From assembly GCA_001777665.1 (NCBI GenBank), contig MFEQ01000005.1, positions 13,741-77,740 of the forward strand: 64,000 nt of DNA, given 5' to 3'. This document shows, one piece after another, positions 42,744-50,198 of the stretch (position 1 is the stretch's first letter; every line of letters starts with the position of its first letter). The DNA is from Candidatus Doudnabacteria bacterium RIFCSPHIGHO2_02_FULL_42_25. Lineage in GTDB: Bacteria > Patescibacteria > Doudnabacteria > UBA920 > O2-02-FULL-48-8. A program made the position numbers and the translations under genes. Below the pieces are notes generated by a model. It had not been told where the DNA came from. It worked only from the letters and a program-made list of their open reading frames with translations, and made no database searches.

Positions 42744-43157
42744 TTAATGGATCATGGATAGATTACCATTTATAACCACTGGCTGCATTGCTAAAATTTC
42801 GGAAGTATAAGACAGCTCTGGCAATGGATTGAGGACATATAGTTTTTTACCCAAAACGTGACCAAATGCCATTTCTATCAAAGTATTACCGCCAACATAT
42901 CCTTGTACTCCTCGCTTCTCTGGATTTACTACCAGAACCACATCATAATTTTTCATCTTTTCAAAGTAGCCTCGGATTAAATCATGCTTGATCTTATCTT
43001 CAGCTTTTTCCTCAACACTAACTTCTGTCCGTCCTCTCAATTCTAAATTCTTCACACCTTCAGGAATTTCAACTTCGTATCTCATATCCTCAAGTTTTTT
43101 CTTTGCTGATAAAATTTCTTCCGCTGCACTTATGGAACCACAAATGATTATTTTCAT
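42744..43157 (-). CDS. Nucleoside 2-deoxyribosyltransferase-like protein
   Basis: The 137-residue Rossmann-like protein begins MKIIICGSIS and has YDVVLVVNPEKRG and YVGGNTLIEMAFGHVLGKKLYVLNPLP, a pattern of the NDT/YtoQ-like group with the conserved Asp/Glu region. The family transfers or hydrolyses deoxyribose from nucleosides. Specific activity cannot be assigned. Confidence 0.65.
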   Translation of the reverse strand: MKIIICGSISAAEEILSAKKKLEDMRYEVEIPEGVKNLELRGRTEVSVEEKAEDKIKHDLIRGYFEKMKNYDVVLVVNPEKRGVQGYVGGNTLIEMAFGHVLGKKLYVLNPLPELSYTSEILAMQPVVINGNLSMIH

Positions 43158-43159
43158 AT

Positions 43160-43786
43160 TTATAATTTAATTTCTTCACCCATACCAACTAATTGATAGC
43201 TATTATCCTTAATAAGAATTGCTTGTTGATCAGTTAAAACTTTCACCGGATATTTAGATTTAATTATATGCGGTTTTAATATTTCCGCATATTCTGGCTT
43301 ATAATGCACCGACATCAGAAACGGCACTAGAGTCATTCCAGTAAAATCAGTAAGCCCAAATACTTCGGGCTGTTCTTTTTTCCAAAGAGACATTTCAATT
43401 GTAGGACAAGCAATATAACTGCCGGCACTGACACCAATATAAATTACACCCTGATCAAGCAATTCTTTGATTATTTTGTCAAAACCAGATGACCTAACAT
43501 GTTTAAGCAGCCAAAAAGTATTTCCGCCTTGAACATAGATTATATCCTTTTTAGTCAGCAATGATTTTAGTTCTTGTTCTGTTTTACCTTCCAAATCAAT
43601 CTCTTTAACATCAAAGTCGACGTCCTGCATAGCTTTTATTTCTCGGTAATAATAATCCTTCTTTTTTTGTTTATTTACGGCAGTAATAATATGAGCTATT
43701 TTAATTTGATTCGCTGGCTTGGGAAGAATTTTAAGAATTTGATCCTTAACATTCATCCCAGCCGAGGTTAAAAGTAATGTTCTCAT
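43160..43786 (-). CDS. Peptidase S51 family protein (peptidase E-like)
   Basis: The 208-residue protein has YVQGGNTFWLL, the nucleophile elbow GVSAGSY with catalytic Ser, and later His in SVHYKPEY, as in peptidase E (alpha-aspartyl dipeptidase). It starts 3 bp upstream of the deoxyribosyltransferase-like gene, so the three genes probably form an operon. Confidence 0.82.
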   Translation of the reverse strand: MRTLLLTSAGMNVKDQILKILPKPANQIKIAHIITAVNKQKKKDYYYREIKAMQDVDFDVKEIDLEGKTEQELKSLLTKKDIIYVQGGNTFWLLKHVRSSGFDKIIKELLDQGVIYIGVSAGSYIACPTIEMSLWKKEQPEVFGLTDFTGMTLVPFLMSVHYKPEYAEILKPHIIKSKYPVKVLTDQQAILIKDNSYQLVGMGEEIKL

Positions 43787-43857
43787 GGTTACTTATATAA
43801 CAAAATTGCTTGAACGTGACCAGTTCTACAAATATTAAAACCCTCGTTAAAAGCTTG

Positions 43858-43905
43858 AGGTATCGAGCGACCAACCCCTCAAAGAGGACTCTAATTTCGA
43901 TACCT
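43858..43905. repeat. Two-tier inverted repeat downstream of tRNA-Gln
   Basis: AGGTATCGA (43858-43866) pairs with TCGATACCT (43897-43905), and CCTC/GAGG form an inner hairpin (43877-43887). It lies about 50 nt past the tRNA 3' end in the tRNA direction and could serve as its terminator or processing site. Confidence 0.45.
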
Positions 43906-43953
43906 TTGACGCCGAATCCTTCGCTGTGGTTAGCTCTATACAAAATTCTTTTC

Positions 43954-44028
43954 TGGCTGGGGAGGAAGGATTCGAACCTTCGCGTGATGGATTCAGAGTC
44001 CATTGCCTTACCGCTTGGCTACTCCCCA
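43954..44028 (-). tRNA. tRNA-Gln (anticodon CUG)
   Basis: A full cloverleaf can be folded on the minus strand: acceptor TGGGGAG/CTCCCCA, D-arm GCCAAGCGGTAAGGC, anticodon loop CTCTGAA (CUG at 34-36), and T-arm with TTCGAAT. G73 and an encoded CCA follow. U1-A72 and G73 are the usual identity features of tRNA-Gln. Confidence 0.93.
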
Positions 44029-44038
44029 AAGCTATTTG

Positions 44039-44067
44039 ATTTTAACGTTTTTACCAGTTTTATTCAA
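44039..44067 (-). promoter_or_regulatory. Promoter of tRNA-Gln
   Basis: On the minus strand TTGAAT (44067-44062), 17 bp, TAAAAT (44044-44039), with the tRNA 5' end 11 nt downstream. A near-perfect palindrome TGTTTGCAT-AC-ATGCAAACA lies upstream at 44118-44137. Confidence 0.7.
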
Positions 44068-44184
44068 CCGTTCAGAGCTAGACAACCTTTTAGAAATTTT
44101 ACCTCTGTTTGTTTCCATGTTTGCATACATGCAAACAAATGTGAGAAATAACGAAACAACCTTACTTGAAGTCTCTATATAAAG

Positions 44185-44886
44185 TTACTTGAATAGACTA
44201 TGCTTTATTAAGGCCATTAGTGAATCTATCTGACCTTTAAAGTTCATGTGCTTGCCTTGATGATGAGTGCGGGGTTTGTATGAAATCGGAACTTCAAAAA
44301 TCTTATAACCGAGTTTAGACACTTTCGCAGTGACTTCTGGCTCGAACCCAAATCGCTTCGATTCCAATGTTGGAAAAACCCGGTCTATAACTTCTCTATT
44401 GAAAGCTTTGTAGCAAGTCATAATATCGGTAATTTTTTGCGACATTAAAATATTCCCAACGCCGGTAAATAATTTATTAAACTGAGTGTGAAGAAAACTT
44501 AATCCAGACGTTGGAGTAAGATAGCGAGATCCATAAACCACTTGGGCGCTATTTTCAAAAAACGGTCTCAATACTTTTTCGATTTCGTGTGGATCGTACT
44601 CGAGGTCTGCATCTTGAATCACTGCGATATCACCTGTAGCTGCTAGAAATCCAGCATGTAATGCCGCACCCTTACCTTTATTTTCTGACTGAAAAATAAC
44701 TTTGATATTCGGTTCCTGAATTTTTCTCAAAATTTCTCTGCTCCTATCAGTCGAAAAATCATCCACTAAAATTATTTCTCTTTCCAAATTTAAAACATTT
44801 GCTTTCTTGACCTGTTCTAAAACTGATTCAAGGGTTACTTCTTCATTGTATACTGGGATGACTATACTAACTTTTCGATATTCCAT
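44185..44886 (-). CDS. Family 2 glycosyltransferase (polyprenyl-phosphate sugar synthase type)
   Basis: The 233-residue GT2 enzyme has SIVIPVYNEE, ILVDDFSTD, NKGKGAALHAGF and QDADLEYDP (the DxD metal site). The pattern matches dolichol/undecaprenyl-phosphate mannose or glucose synthases. It could provide the lipid-linked sugar used by the GT-C enzyme at 37063-38760; that link is inference. No membrane helices are present. Confidence 0.88.
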   Translation of the reverse strand: MEYRKVSIVIPVYNEEVTLESVLEQVKKANVLNLEREIILVDDFSTDRSREILRKIQEPNIKVIFQSENKGKGAALHAGFLAATGDIAVIQDADLEYDPHEIEKVLRPFFENSAQVVYGSRYLTPTSGLSFLHTQFNKLFTGVGNILMSQKITDIMTCYKAFNREVIDRVFPTLESKRFGFEPEVTAKVSKLGYKIFEVPISYKPRTHHQGKHMNFKGQIDSLMALIKHSLFK

Positions 44887-44910
44887 GAGGATATTCTAAC
44901 ATACTGATAA

Positions 44911-44940
44911 AAAAAGAAGCCGACTTGCTCAAGGTCAGCT
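44911..44940 (-). terminator. Terminator overlapping the stop of the 44939 gene
   Basis: On the minus strand AGCTGAC and GTCGGCT (one G-U) enclose a loop and are followed by CTTTTTTT. The TAG stop lies in the left arm. Confidence 0.75.
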
Positions 44941-45406
44941 AAATCAAATTCCTGCCGTCAGGGTGAAGCGGTGTCTCGAAATCGTTCTTAGTGTCTTCTT
45001 CGTAAAGCTCTTTCAGCCGAGAACCCCATTCAGCGATTTCGTCCATTTCTTTTGGGTTATATAACGTATCCTTTCGGACGTATCGTTTCGTGAGGAGATT
45101 GCCGTCGTTAAACTCTCTAGTTACCTGGAAAGTTTCGTTCTCCCCTTCACCATACCAGCAGAATGCGACGAATCTGTACGTCTCCGATTCCCAACGATCA
45201 CGAATGACCAGTAGTTCCGCGTCCGTGGGACATCTCACATGTACCCTGAACGCCTGCTCCGCTACTTCCCAGTCTACTCCTGATCTTGACTCCACTTCTG
45301 GCCAACCAGCGAGCAGCATCACTGTGAACACGAGCGTCAGAGGCCCAAACGTCACCATGAATCCCTTCGATGGTGAAGATGGGAACGACAGCGGACGCAT
45401 AAACAT
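44939..45406 (-). CDS. Orphan membrane-anchored protein (cassette class)
   Basis: ATG 45406 is chosen because GGGAGG lies 7 nt upstream; an upstream in-frame start at 45454 has no such site. The ~155-residue protein has an N-terminal membrane segment (about 17-35) and a charged outer domain. Nothing in it is recognised. One coding line counts 53% GC. The terminator includes the stop codon. Confidence 0.62.
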   Translation of the reverse strand: MFMRPLSFPSSPSKGFMVTFGPLTLVFTVMLLAGWPEVESRSGVDWEVAEQAFRVHVRCPTDAELLVIRDRWESETYRFVAFCWYGEGENETFQVTREFNDGNLLTKRYVRKDTLYNPKEMDEIAEWGSRLKELYEEDTKNDFETPLHPDGRNLI

Positions 45407-45471
45407 CGGCTTTCCTCCCTTTCCGAAAACGTATTTATAATATATCCTATTCAAACGAAGGAGACAAATAA

Positions 45472-45735
45472 ATGTTTGGACAACTAAAAGATTTATATAA
45501 TTTACAAAAACAAGCGAAGGAATTACAAAAACAACTTGAAAACGAGAAGGTTGCTGTATCTTCCTCAGATAATTCTGTGACTATTACTATAAATGGTAAC
45601 CATGAATTGCTCGACATTCAAATCCACAATACTGATTCAAAAGAAGCCCTGGCTCGTGCAATAAAAGAGGCTTATGCCGTAGCCGAAGCGCAACTAAAAT
45701 CCATTCTCGCTGAAAAATTTAAGGGAATGATTTAA
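45472..45735 (+). CDS. YbaB/EbfC family nucleoid-associated protein
   Basis: The 87-residue protein starts MFGQLKDLYNLQKQAKELQKQL with the amphipathic helix of the family, followed by VTITINGNHELLDIQI and a helical C-terminus with AEKFKGM. YbaB dimers bind DNA. Its usual neighbours dnaX and recR are absent. GAAGGAGA precedes the ATG. Confidence 0.85.
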   Translation: MFGQLKDLYNLQKQAKELQKQLENEKVAVSSSDNSVTITINGNHELLDIQIHNTDSKEALARAIKEAYAVAEAQLKSILAEKFKGMI

Positions 45736-45890
45736 TTCCCCCTCTTAGAATAAGAGATGCTCCCTCCCTCATCAGCCGCCGGGGGCTGGGTTAGGGGGAG
45801 TTAGATCCCAAGGATTAAACAGCAGCCTAACACCTTATAAATAACCCCTCCTAACCTCCCCTTATATTAAGGGGAGGAACAACTGCAACG
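45736..45890. repeat. Intergenic palindromic repeat, second copy
   Basis: CTCCCTCATCAGCCGCCGGG and on to 45789 repeats the element at 36113-36138 (25 of 26 identical). A CCTCCCC/GGGGAGG hairpin (45855-45876) closes it. Its end AGGGGAGGAACAACTGC (from 45870) recurs at about 50316. Confidence 0.65.
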
Positions 45891-45892
45891 GG

Positions 45893-45921
45893 TTGAAAAC
45901 TCAAGTAAAATCAGCTATAAT
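45893..45921 (+). promoter_or_regulatory. Promoter of the proton pyrophosphatase gene
   Basis: TTGAAA (45893-45898), 17 bp, TATAAT (45916-45921). A hairpin AATGGCT/AGCCATT (45925-45943) forms at the predicted 5' end of the mRNA, as in the secE leader. Confidence 0.82.
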
Positions 45922-45965
45922 AACAATGGCTTAAATAGCCATTTTATTATTATTTTTGAACAATT

Positions 45966-47963
45966 ATGCTCGAAGAATCGAATATTATAGCGCTCTCAAT
46001 AATCGCAGGCATTGCTGCGATCGGTTATGGTCTGATTCTTACAAACTATGTGCTAAGAAAATCTCCTGGTAATCACAAGATGCAAGAAATAGCCACGGCT
46101 ATTCAGCAAGGTGCCCAGGCTTATTTAGCGCGCCAATACAAAACTGTTGGGATCGTAGCCGTGATATTAGTTATTATAATTTGGAAATTTTTGGGCATAA
46201 ATACAGCCGTCGGATTTTTAGTCGGGGCCATTGCTTCTGCTGCGGCTGGCTACATCGGGATGTACGTGGCTGTCAGAGCCAACGTACGCACTGCTGAAGC
46301 TGCTAAGTCTGGTTTGAAGCCAGCATTTGATTTAGCTTTCAAAGGCGGAGCTGTAACAGGCCTGTTTGTTGTTGGATTAGGCCTTCTTGCAGTGACAATT
46401 TTCTATCAATTCACACATGACATCAAGGCTTTGATCGGGCTTGGATTTGGTGGGAGTTTAATCTCTGTATTTGCCAGACTCGGTGGTGGAATTTTTACCA
46501 AAGGTGCTGATGTTGGTGCAGACTTAGTCGGAAAAATCGAAGCTGGTATTCCTGAAGATGACCCACGCAACCCAGCAGTTATAGCTGACAATGTCGGTGA
46601 CAACGTCGGAGATGATGCAGGTATGGCTGCAGATTTATTTGAAACTTACGCAGTCACTACTATCGCCGCTATGCTTTTGGGTAGTATTTTATTCCCTGAC
46701 AACTCAGCATATGTACTCTATCCATTGGTTCTAGGAGCCATTTCTATTTTTGCATCTATTATCGGTATGTTCTTTGTCCGACTCTCGGGCGAAGGGATTA
46801 TGGCCGCACTTTACAAAGGACTGGTTGCTTCTGGTGTACTGGCTTTCTTGGGATTCTGGTGGGCCACAGGACGCACGTTCAAAGGCGAGGCTAGTTCTGA
46901 CATGTTGATTTGTGCTTTCGTTGGACTCGCCGTAACTGGTGCGATTGTTCTTATCACTGAATACTACACATCGAAAAAATTCAATCCGGTTCAATCAATC
47001 GCAAAGGCTTCCACCACAGGTCATGGAACGAACATTATTACTGGGCTCGCGGTCTCCATGCAATCAACAGCCCTGCCTGTGCTTTCAATTCTTGCAGGAA
47101 TTTTAATTTCCTATGAATTTGGGGGGATCTATGGATCTGCTATTGCAGTAGTTTCTATGTTGTCTATGGCTGGAATTATAGTGGCCATAGATGCATTCGG
47201 TCCTATCACAGACAACGCTGGAGGGATTGCCGAAATGTCAGGTCTTCCTGAAGATGTTCGTAAGTCCACTGACGCTCTGGACGCTGTCGGAAATACCACC
47301 AAAGCCGTCACCAAGGGCTACGCTATCGCTTCTGCCGGGCTTGCTGCTGTAGTGTTGTTTGCATCATACACTAAAGAGTTAGAAGCTTTGGGTCAACACG
47401 TTAAATTCGATTTATCTGATGTAACTGTTCTTGCAGGATTAGTTATCGGAGCTCTACTTCCTTACTTGTTTGCATCTATGGCTATGCAAGCTGTGGGCAA
47501 AGCTGGTCATGCTGTAGTCGAAGAAGTCCGTAGACAATTCCGAGAAATTCCAGGAATCATGGAAGGCACAGCCAAACCTAAATACGGCAAAGCTGTAGAC
47601 ATCGTAACCAAAGCCGCGATCAAGGAAATGGTAGTACCAGCTCTACTCCCTGTCGTTGTCCCAATCATAGTTGGATTCACTCCATTCCTTGGAGTTAAGG
47701 CTTTAGGCGGAGTTTTGGTTGGATCAATCATCACAGGATTATTTGTCGCGATCTCTATGACCTCAGGTGGTGCTGCTTGGGATAATGCCAAAAAATTCAT
47801 AGAAGAAGGCAACTACGGTGGGAAAAAATCATTTGCTCACCAAGCTGCAGTTACTGGAGACACTGTCGGGGACCCATACAAAGACACCGCAGGACCAGCC
47901 ATCAACCCGATGATTAAAATTATAAATATAGTAGCACTGTTGATCATTAGCTTTATCGTTTAG
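45966..47963 (+). CDS. hppA: Membrane proton-pumping pyrophosphatase, K+-independent type
   Basis: The 665-residue protein has about 16 membrane helices and the full pyrophosphate-binding motif DVGADLVGKIE, DDPRNPAVIADNVGDNVGD. GNTTKAVTKGYAIASA has Lys where K+-dependent enzymes have Ala, marking the K+-independent class, which pumps H+ and not Na+. It links pyrophosphate from biosynthesis to the proton gradient, useful in a cell with little respiratory machinery. Confidence 0.95.
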   Translation: MLEESNIIALSIIAGIAAIGYGLILTNYVLRKSPGNHKMQEIATAIQQGAQAYLARQYKTVGIVAVILVIIIWKFLGINTAVGFLVGAIASAAAGYIGMYVAVRANVRTAEAAKSGLKPAFDLAFKGGAVTGLFVVGLGLLAVTIFYQFTHDIKALIGLGFGGSLISVFARLGGGIFTKGADVGADLVGKIEAGIPEDDPRNPAVIADNVGDNVGDDAGMAADLFETYAVTTIAAMLLGSILFPDNSAYVLYPLVLGAISIFASIIGMFFVRLSGEGIMAALYKGLVASGVLAFLGFWWATGRTFKGEASSDMLICAFVGLAVTGAIVLITEYYTSKKFNPVQSIAKASTTGHGTNIITGLAVSMQSTALPVLSILAGILISYEFGGIYGSAIAVVSMLSMAGIIVAIDAFGPITDNAGGIAEMSGLPEDVRKSTDALDAVGNTTKAVTKGYAIASAGLAAVVLFASYTKELEALGQHVKFDLSDVTVLAGLVIGALLPYLFASMAMQAVGKAGHAVVEEVRRQFREIPGIMEGTAKPKYGKAVDIVTKAAIKEMVVPALLPVVVPIIVGFTPFLGVKALGGVLVGSIITGLFVAISMTSGGAAWDNAKKFIEEGNYGGKKSFAHQAAVTGDTVGDPYKDTAGPAINPMIKIINIVALLIISFIV

Positions 47964-47994
47964 AAATAAATTAAAAACAATCTAAAAAATGACC

Positions 47995-48022
47995 ACCCCG
48001 GACTTGATCCGGGGTCTCTTTT
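47995..48022 (+). terminator. Terminator of hppA, CTTGA-loop hairpin
   Basis: ACCCCGGA (47995-48002), loop CTTGA, TCCGGGGT (48008-48015), then CTCTTTTT. The loop is the same as in a different-stem hairpin at 62586-62606. Confidence 0.85.
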
Positions 48023-48064
48023 TAGGTATACTTAATGCCAAGAATTCCAAGGGGGTTGTTGCAA

Positions 48065-48361
48065 ATGACCGAGGCCTTGTTAATGATGCTTGAGGATCAC
48101 GATCTCGTGCGAATACCGGGGGTGCAAGCGTTTCTAGAAATTGTCCCCAGTGGCGGCGCTCGTCTCCATTTGGTACGAGGCAAAGATACGTTGGTGGCAG
48201 ATTTCAGGACCTCGCGCGTACTCGAGACCAGATCTGGTAGACCCACTATCACGCTTCTACCTCATAAGGACGGTGCGGTATTTCAGATGAAATACGAAGG
48301 CGAAAGGATCCAAGCCGCCGTCGAGTCGACTGATTGGAATCGATTAGTCAAAACATCGTAG
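48065..48361 (+). CDS. Orphan protein of unknown function (cassette class)
   Basis: ATG 48065 follows AAGGGGG with 9-nt spacing; a further ATG at 48035 in frame lacks a ribosome site. The 98-residue protein looks like a small beta-rich domain (repeated LxLxxGxxxVxDF-type strands). No family is recognised. Stop TAG is followed at once by a terminator. Confidence 0.58.
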   Translation: MTEALLMMLEDHDLVRIPGVQAFLEIVPSGGARLHLVRGKDTLVADFRTSRVLETRSGRPTITLLPHKDGAVFQMKYEGERIQAAVESTDWNRLVKTS

Positions 48362-48395
48362 GTACCGCCTGACTCTTCAGCGATGCCTCTTTTTT
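48361..48395 (+). terminator. Terminator directly after the 48065 gene
   Basis: AGGTACCGCCTGA and TCAGCGATGCCT pair imperfectly around CTCT, followed by six T residues. Confidence 0.55.
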
Positions 48396-48475
48396 ATTTC
48401 ACAGTTTCTATAATTCCACCACCTAGCAATTCTTCGCCAGCGTAATTTTGCCAAAAAGAAAACCGCAGTTCTTGT
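48394..48475 (-). pseudogene. Remnant of an mnmA 3' end
   Basis: On the minus strand the frame ending at TAA 48394 reads YAGEELLGGGIIETVK, which matches the C-terminus of MnmA at 49023 (YSGEELLGGGIIDRIV). Differences fall mostly at third codon positions, so it is a diverged homologue, not a recent copy. Upstream the match is lost, apparently by frameshift. One orphan cassette (48555-49010) lies between it and the intact gene. Confidence 0.6.
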
Positions 48476-48554
48476 AACCACGGCTTGTGTCCTCCTAACC
48501 CTTTACAGTGGTAAAAGAGGATTCTGTCGGAGGTGAACTCGGCGGAATGTCGAT

Positions 48555-49010
48555 CTATGAGAGATATCTTCCTCGATGAACCACCAACTTACGTATCTGT
48601 GCAGCGACTTGACTTGGAAGACCCTCGAGGTACTTATCCCGTAGATCATAGAAAAGGTAGACTGCTGGGTCGCGACGTTGGTAACGAAGACGCATCCTTG
48701 GATTCGACTTTACGGCTACATAGTAGGGCTCGGAGAATTGTGCTTCCTTCATGCCTTTGACCCAATAAACATGAAGGCGACGATTTTTGGCTTTGTCAGT
48801 TGCGTTAACCGCAACCTTCTCCTTTTCCTCGCTTTCTTCTCCGATGGAGATGGTGTAGACTCGATCGGGTAATTGCAGCCGATACTCAGTTTGCCATCCC
48901 GCCTGACGCGACTCTGGATCAATGGGCCTTGCGACCCATCTTTCTGCGCTTTGAACGTGCGCTGGGATGACGCTGAATAGCAAGATCACCGATAACAACC
49001 CGTTCCGCAT
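48555..49010 (-). CDS. Orphan secreted protein (cassette class)
   Basis: The 151-residue protein has a clear signal peptide (MRNGLLSVILLFSVIPAHVQSAE, cleavage near 21-22) and a charged mature domain with YRLQLPDRVYTISIGEES. No family is recognised. CAGGAGGAG precedes the ATG by a few nt and lies right after the mnmA stop. One coding line counts 58% GC. The stop is TAG; no tight terminator follows, unlike most of its class. Confidence 0.65.
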   Translation of the reverse strand: MRNGLLSVILLFSVIPAHVQSAERWVARPIDPESRQAGWQTEYRLQLPDRVYTISIGEESEEKEKVAVNATDKAKNRRLHVYWVKGMKEAQFSEPYYVAVKSNPRMRLRYQRRDPAVYLFYDLRDKYLEGLPSQVAAQIRKLVVHRGRYLS

Positions 49011-49022
49011 GTACTCCTCCTG

Positions 49023-50150
49023 TCAAACGATTCTATCAATAATTCCACCGCCTAGCAACTCCTCCCCACTATAAACAACAGCTGCCTGTCCAGCAGTAAT
49101 CGCCCTCTGCGGTTCATCAAATGTTATTTCTAGAATGTTCTTTGTTACGTGTTCCTTGATACGTGCTTCGTAGTCTGGATGATGATATCGAATCGATACT
49201 CCGGTTCGGAGTGGTAGCACAGGCTTTTCTCCTACCCAAGTCACATCGGTTATAGTGAATTCTTTTTTCCAAAGTTCTTGATCTTCCTTGTTATTGGTCA
49301 CGATTAGCTTGTTGGCTTTTAAATCTTTATTGACGACGTAGTAGGGTCCCTGACCTCCTAAACGCATTCCTTCTCTTTGACCGATAGTGTAATATGGCAA
49401 CCCATCGTGACTTCCTAAAACCTGCCCAGACGTTGTGACGATTTCACCTACTTGAGCTTTGATATGAGCTTTCAGAAATTCAGTTACATTAATTTTGCCG
49501 ATAAAACAAATGCCCTGCGAATCTTTTTTCGCAGCATTTGGTAGTTTAAATTTCTTGGCCAGTTCTCGCACTTCAGATTTCTTGAGATATCCGATAGGGA
49601 ATAAAATTTTAGCCAATTGTTCTTGTTTCAATGTATATAAAAAGTAGCTTTGATCCTTCGACGGATCAACGCCTTTGAGTAATCGGTATGTTACGTGTTT
49701 CGTGTTACGTGTTTCGTGAACCCGCGCATAATGCCCTGTCGCTACAAAATCGGCGCCTAAATTTAGGGCTCGATTCATGAACACTTTAAATTTAATTTCT
49801 GTGTTGCACATCACATCCGGATTTGGGGTTCTGCCTGCGGCATATTCTTTCAAAAAGTATTCGACAACTTTGCTGTAGTATTCTTTTTCGAAATCCCAAA
49901 CATAAAATGGGATGTCGAGAAGATTGGCGACTTTCCGAGCGTCTTCAGAATCTTGCGCCCAAGTACAGCCATAATCGCCCGTCCGCCACGGCTTCGCCGA
50001 AGGCGTGCCGGGCGGGCCGAAGTCCTCACTCCAGTTTTTCATAAAAACCCCAATCACATCAAAGCCTTGCTTTTTCAGCAAAGCAGCAGTGACGGATGAG
50101 TCTACTCCCCCACTCATCCCGACAATTACGGTTTTTTTCTTGCGATTCAT
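49023..50150 (-). CDS. mnmA: tRNA-specific 2-thiouridylase MnmA
   Basis: ATG 50150 gives the normal N-terminus MNRKKKTVIVGMSGGVDSS (PP-loop at 11-17); the frame further up is non-coding repeat. The 375-residue enzyme thiolates U34 of Lys, Glu and Gln tRNAs. Catalytic Cys residues are in NPDVMCN and DSQGICFIG. Three stretches look like repeat DNA kept in frame: GPPGTPSAKPWRTG (49977-50017), HETRNTKHVTY (49690-49717) and YEARIKEHVTK (49144-49171). Sulfur could come from the cysteine desulfurase at 17951. Confidence 0.94.
   Translation of the reverse strand: MNRKKKTVIVGMSGGVDSSVTAALLKKQGFDVIGVFMKNWSEDFGPPGTPSAKPWRTGDYGCTWAQDSEDARKVANLLDIPFYVWDFEKEYYSKVVEYFLKEYAAGRTPNPDVMCNTEIKFKVFMNRALNLGADFVATGHYARVHETRNTKHVTYRLLKGVDPSKDQSYFLYTLKQEQLAKILFPIGYLKKSEVRELAKKFKLPNAAKKDSQGICFIGKINVTEFLKAHIKAQVGEIVTTSGQVLGSHDGLPYYTIGQREGMRLGGQGPYYVVNKDLKANKLIVTNNKEDQELWKKEFTITDVTWVGEKPVLPLRTGVSIRYHHPDYEARIKEHVTKNILEITFDEPQRAITAGQAAVVYSGEELLGGGIIDRIV
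49144..49171. repeat. Heptamer tandem repeat in mnmA, degenerate pair
   Basis: GTTACGTGTTCCTT and GATACGTGCTTCGT each differ by two bases from the 14-mer repeated at 49690-49717. Confidence 0.65.
49690..49717. repeat. Perfect 14-bp tandem repeat in mnmA
   Basis: GTTACGTGTTTCGT occurs twice in a row, itself made of heptamers GTTACGT and GTTTCGT. Confidence 0.8.
49977..50017. repeat. Palindromic element inserted in frame in mnmA
   Basis: The 41-bp stretch has 20-nt arms around a single base, beginning GCCCGTCCGCCACGGCTTCG and ending in its near inverted repeat, 17 of 20 matching. It resembles the CCTGCC-ACGCCGGCATGGCG-GGCAGG hairpin at about 50264-50290 and interrupts a less conserved part of MnmA. 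Confidence 0.65.
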
Positions 50151-50157
50151 GGCTAAA

Positions 50158-50186
50158 AGTATAGCAAAATCGTGAAGCTTTGTCAT
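50158..50186 (-). promoter_or_regulatory. Promoter of mnmA
   Basis: On the minus strand ATGACA (50186-50181), 17 bp, TATACT (50163-50158), then 7 nt to the ATG at 50150; the mRNA is predicted to be leaderless. Confidence 0.7.
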
Positions 50187-50198
50187 CCTCCAGCGCCT

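Noticed and set aside
42407..43157. Toxin-antitoxin pair (MNT/HEPN)
   Set aside because: The nucleotidyltransferase is present, but the neighbour is a deoxyribosyltransferase-like Rossmann protein, not a HEPN domain.
43810..44151. ORF spanning the tRNA-Gln gene on the plus strand
   Set aside because: It reads through a complete tRNA cloverleaf and its promoter.
48533..48760. Plus-strand ORF opposite the secreted orphan
   Set aside because: The minus-strand gene has a signal peptide and a strong ribosome site; the plus frame is its shadow.
19822..49717. CRISPR array
   Set aside because: The tandem repeats are 14 nt with no spacers, and no cas gene is present.
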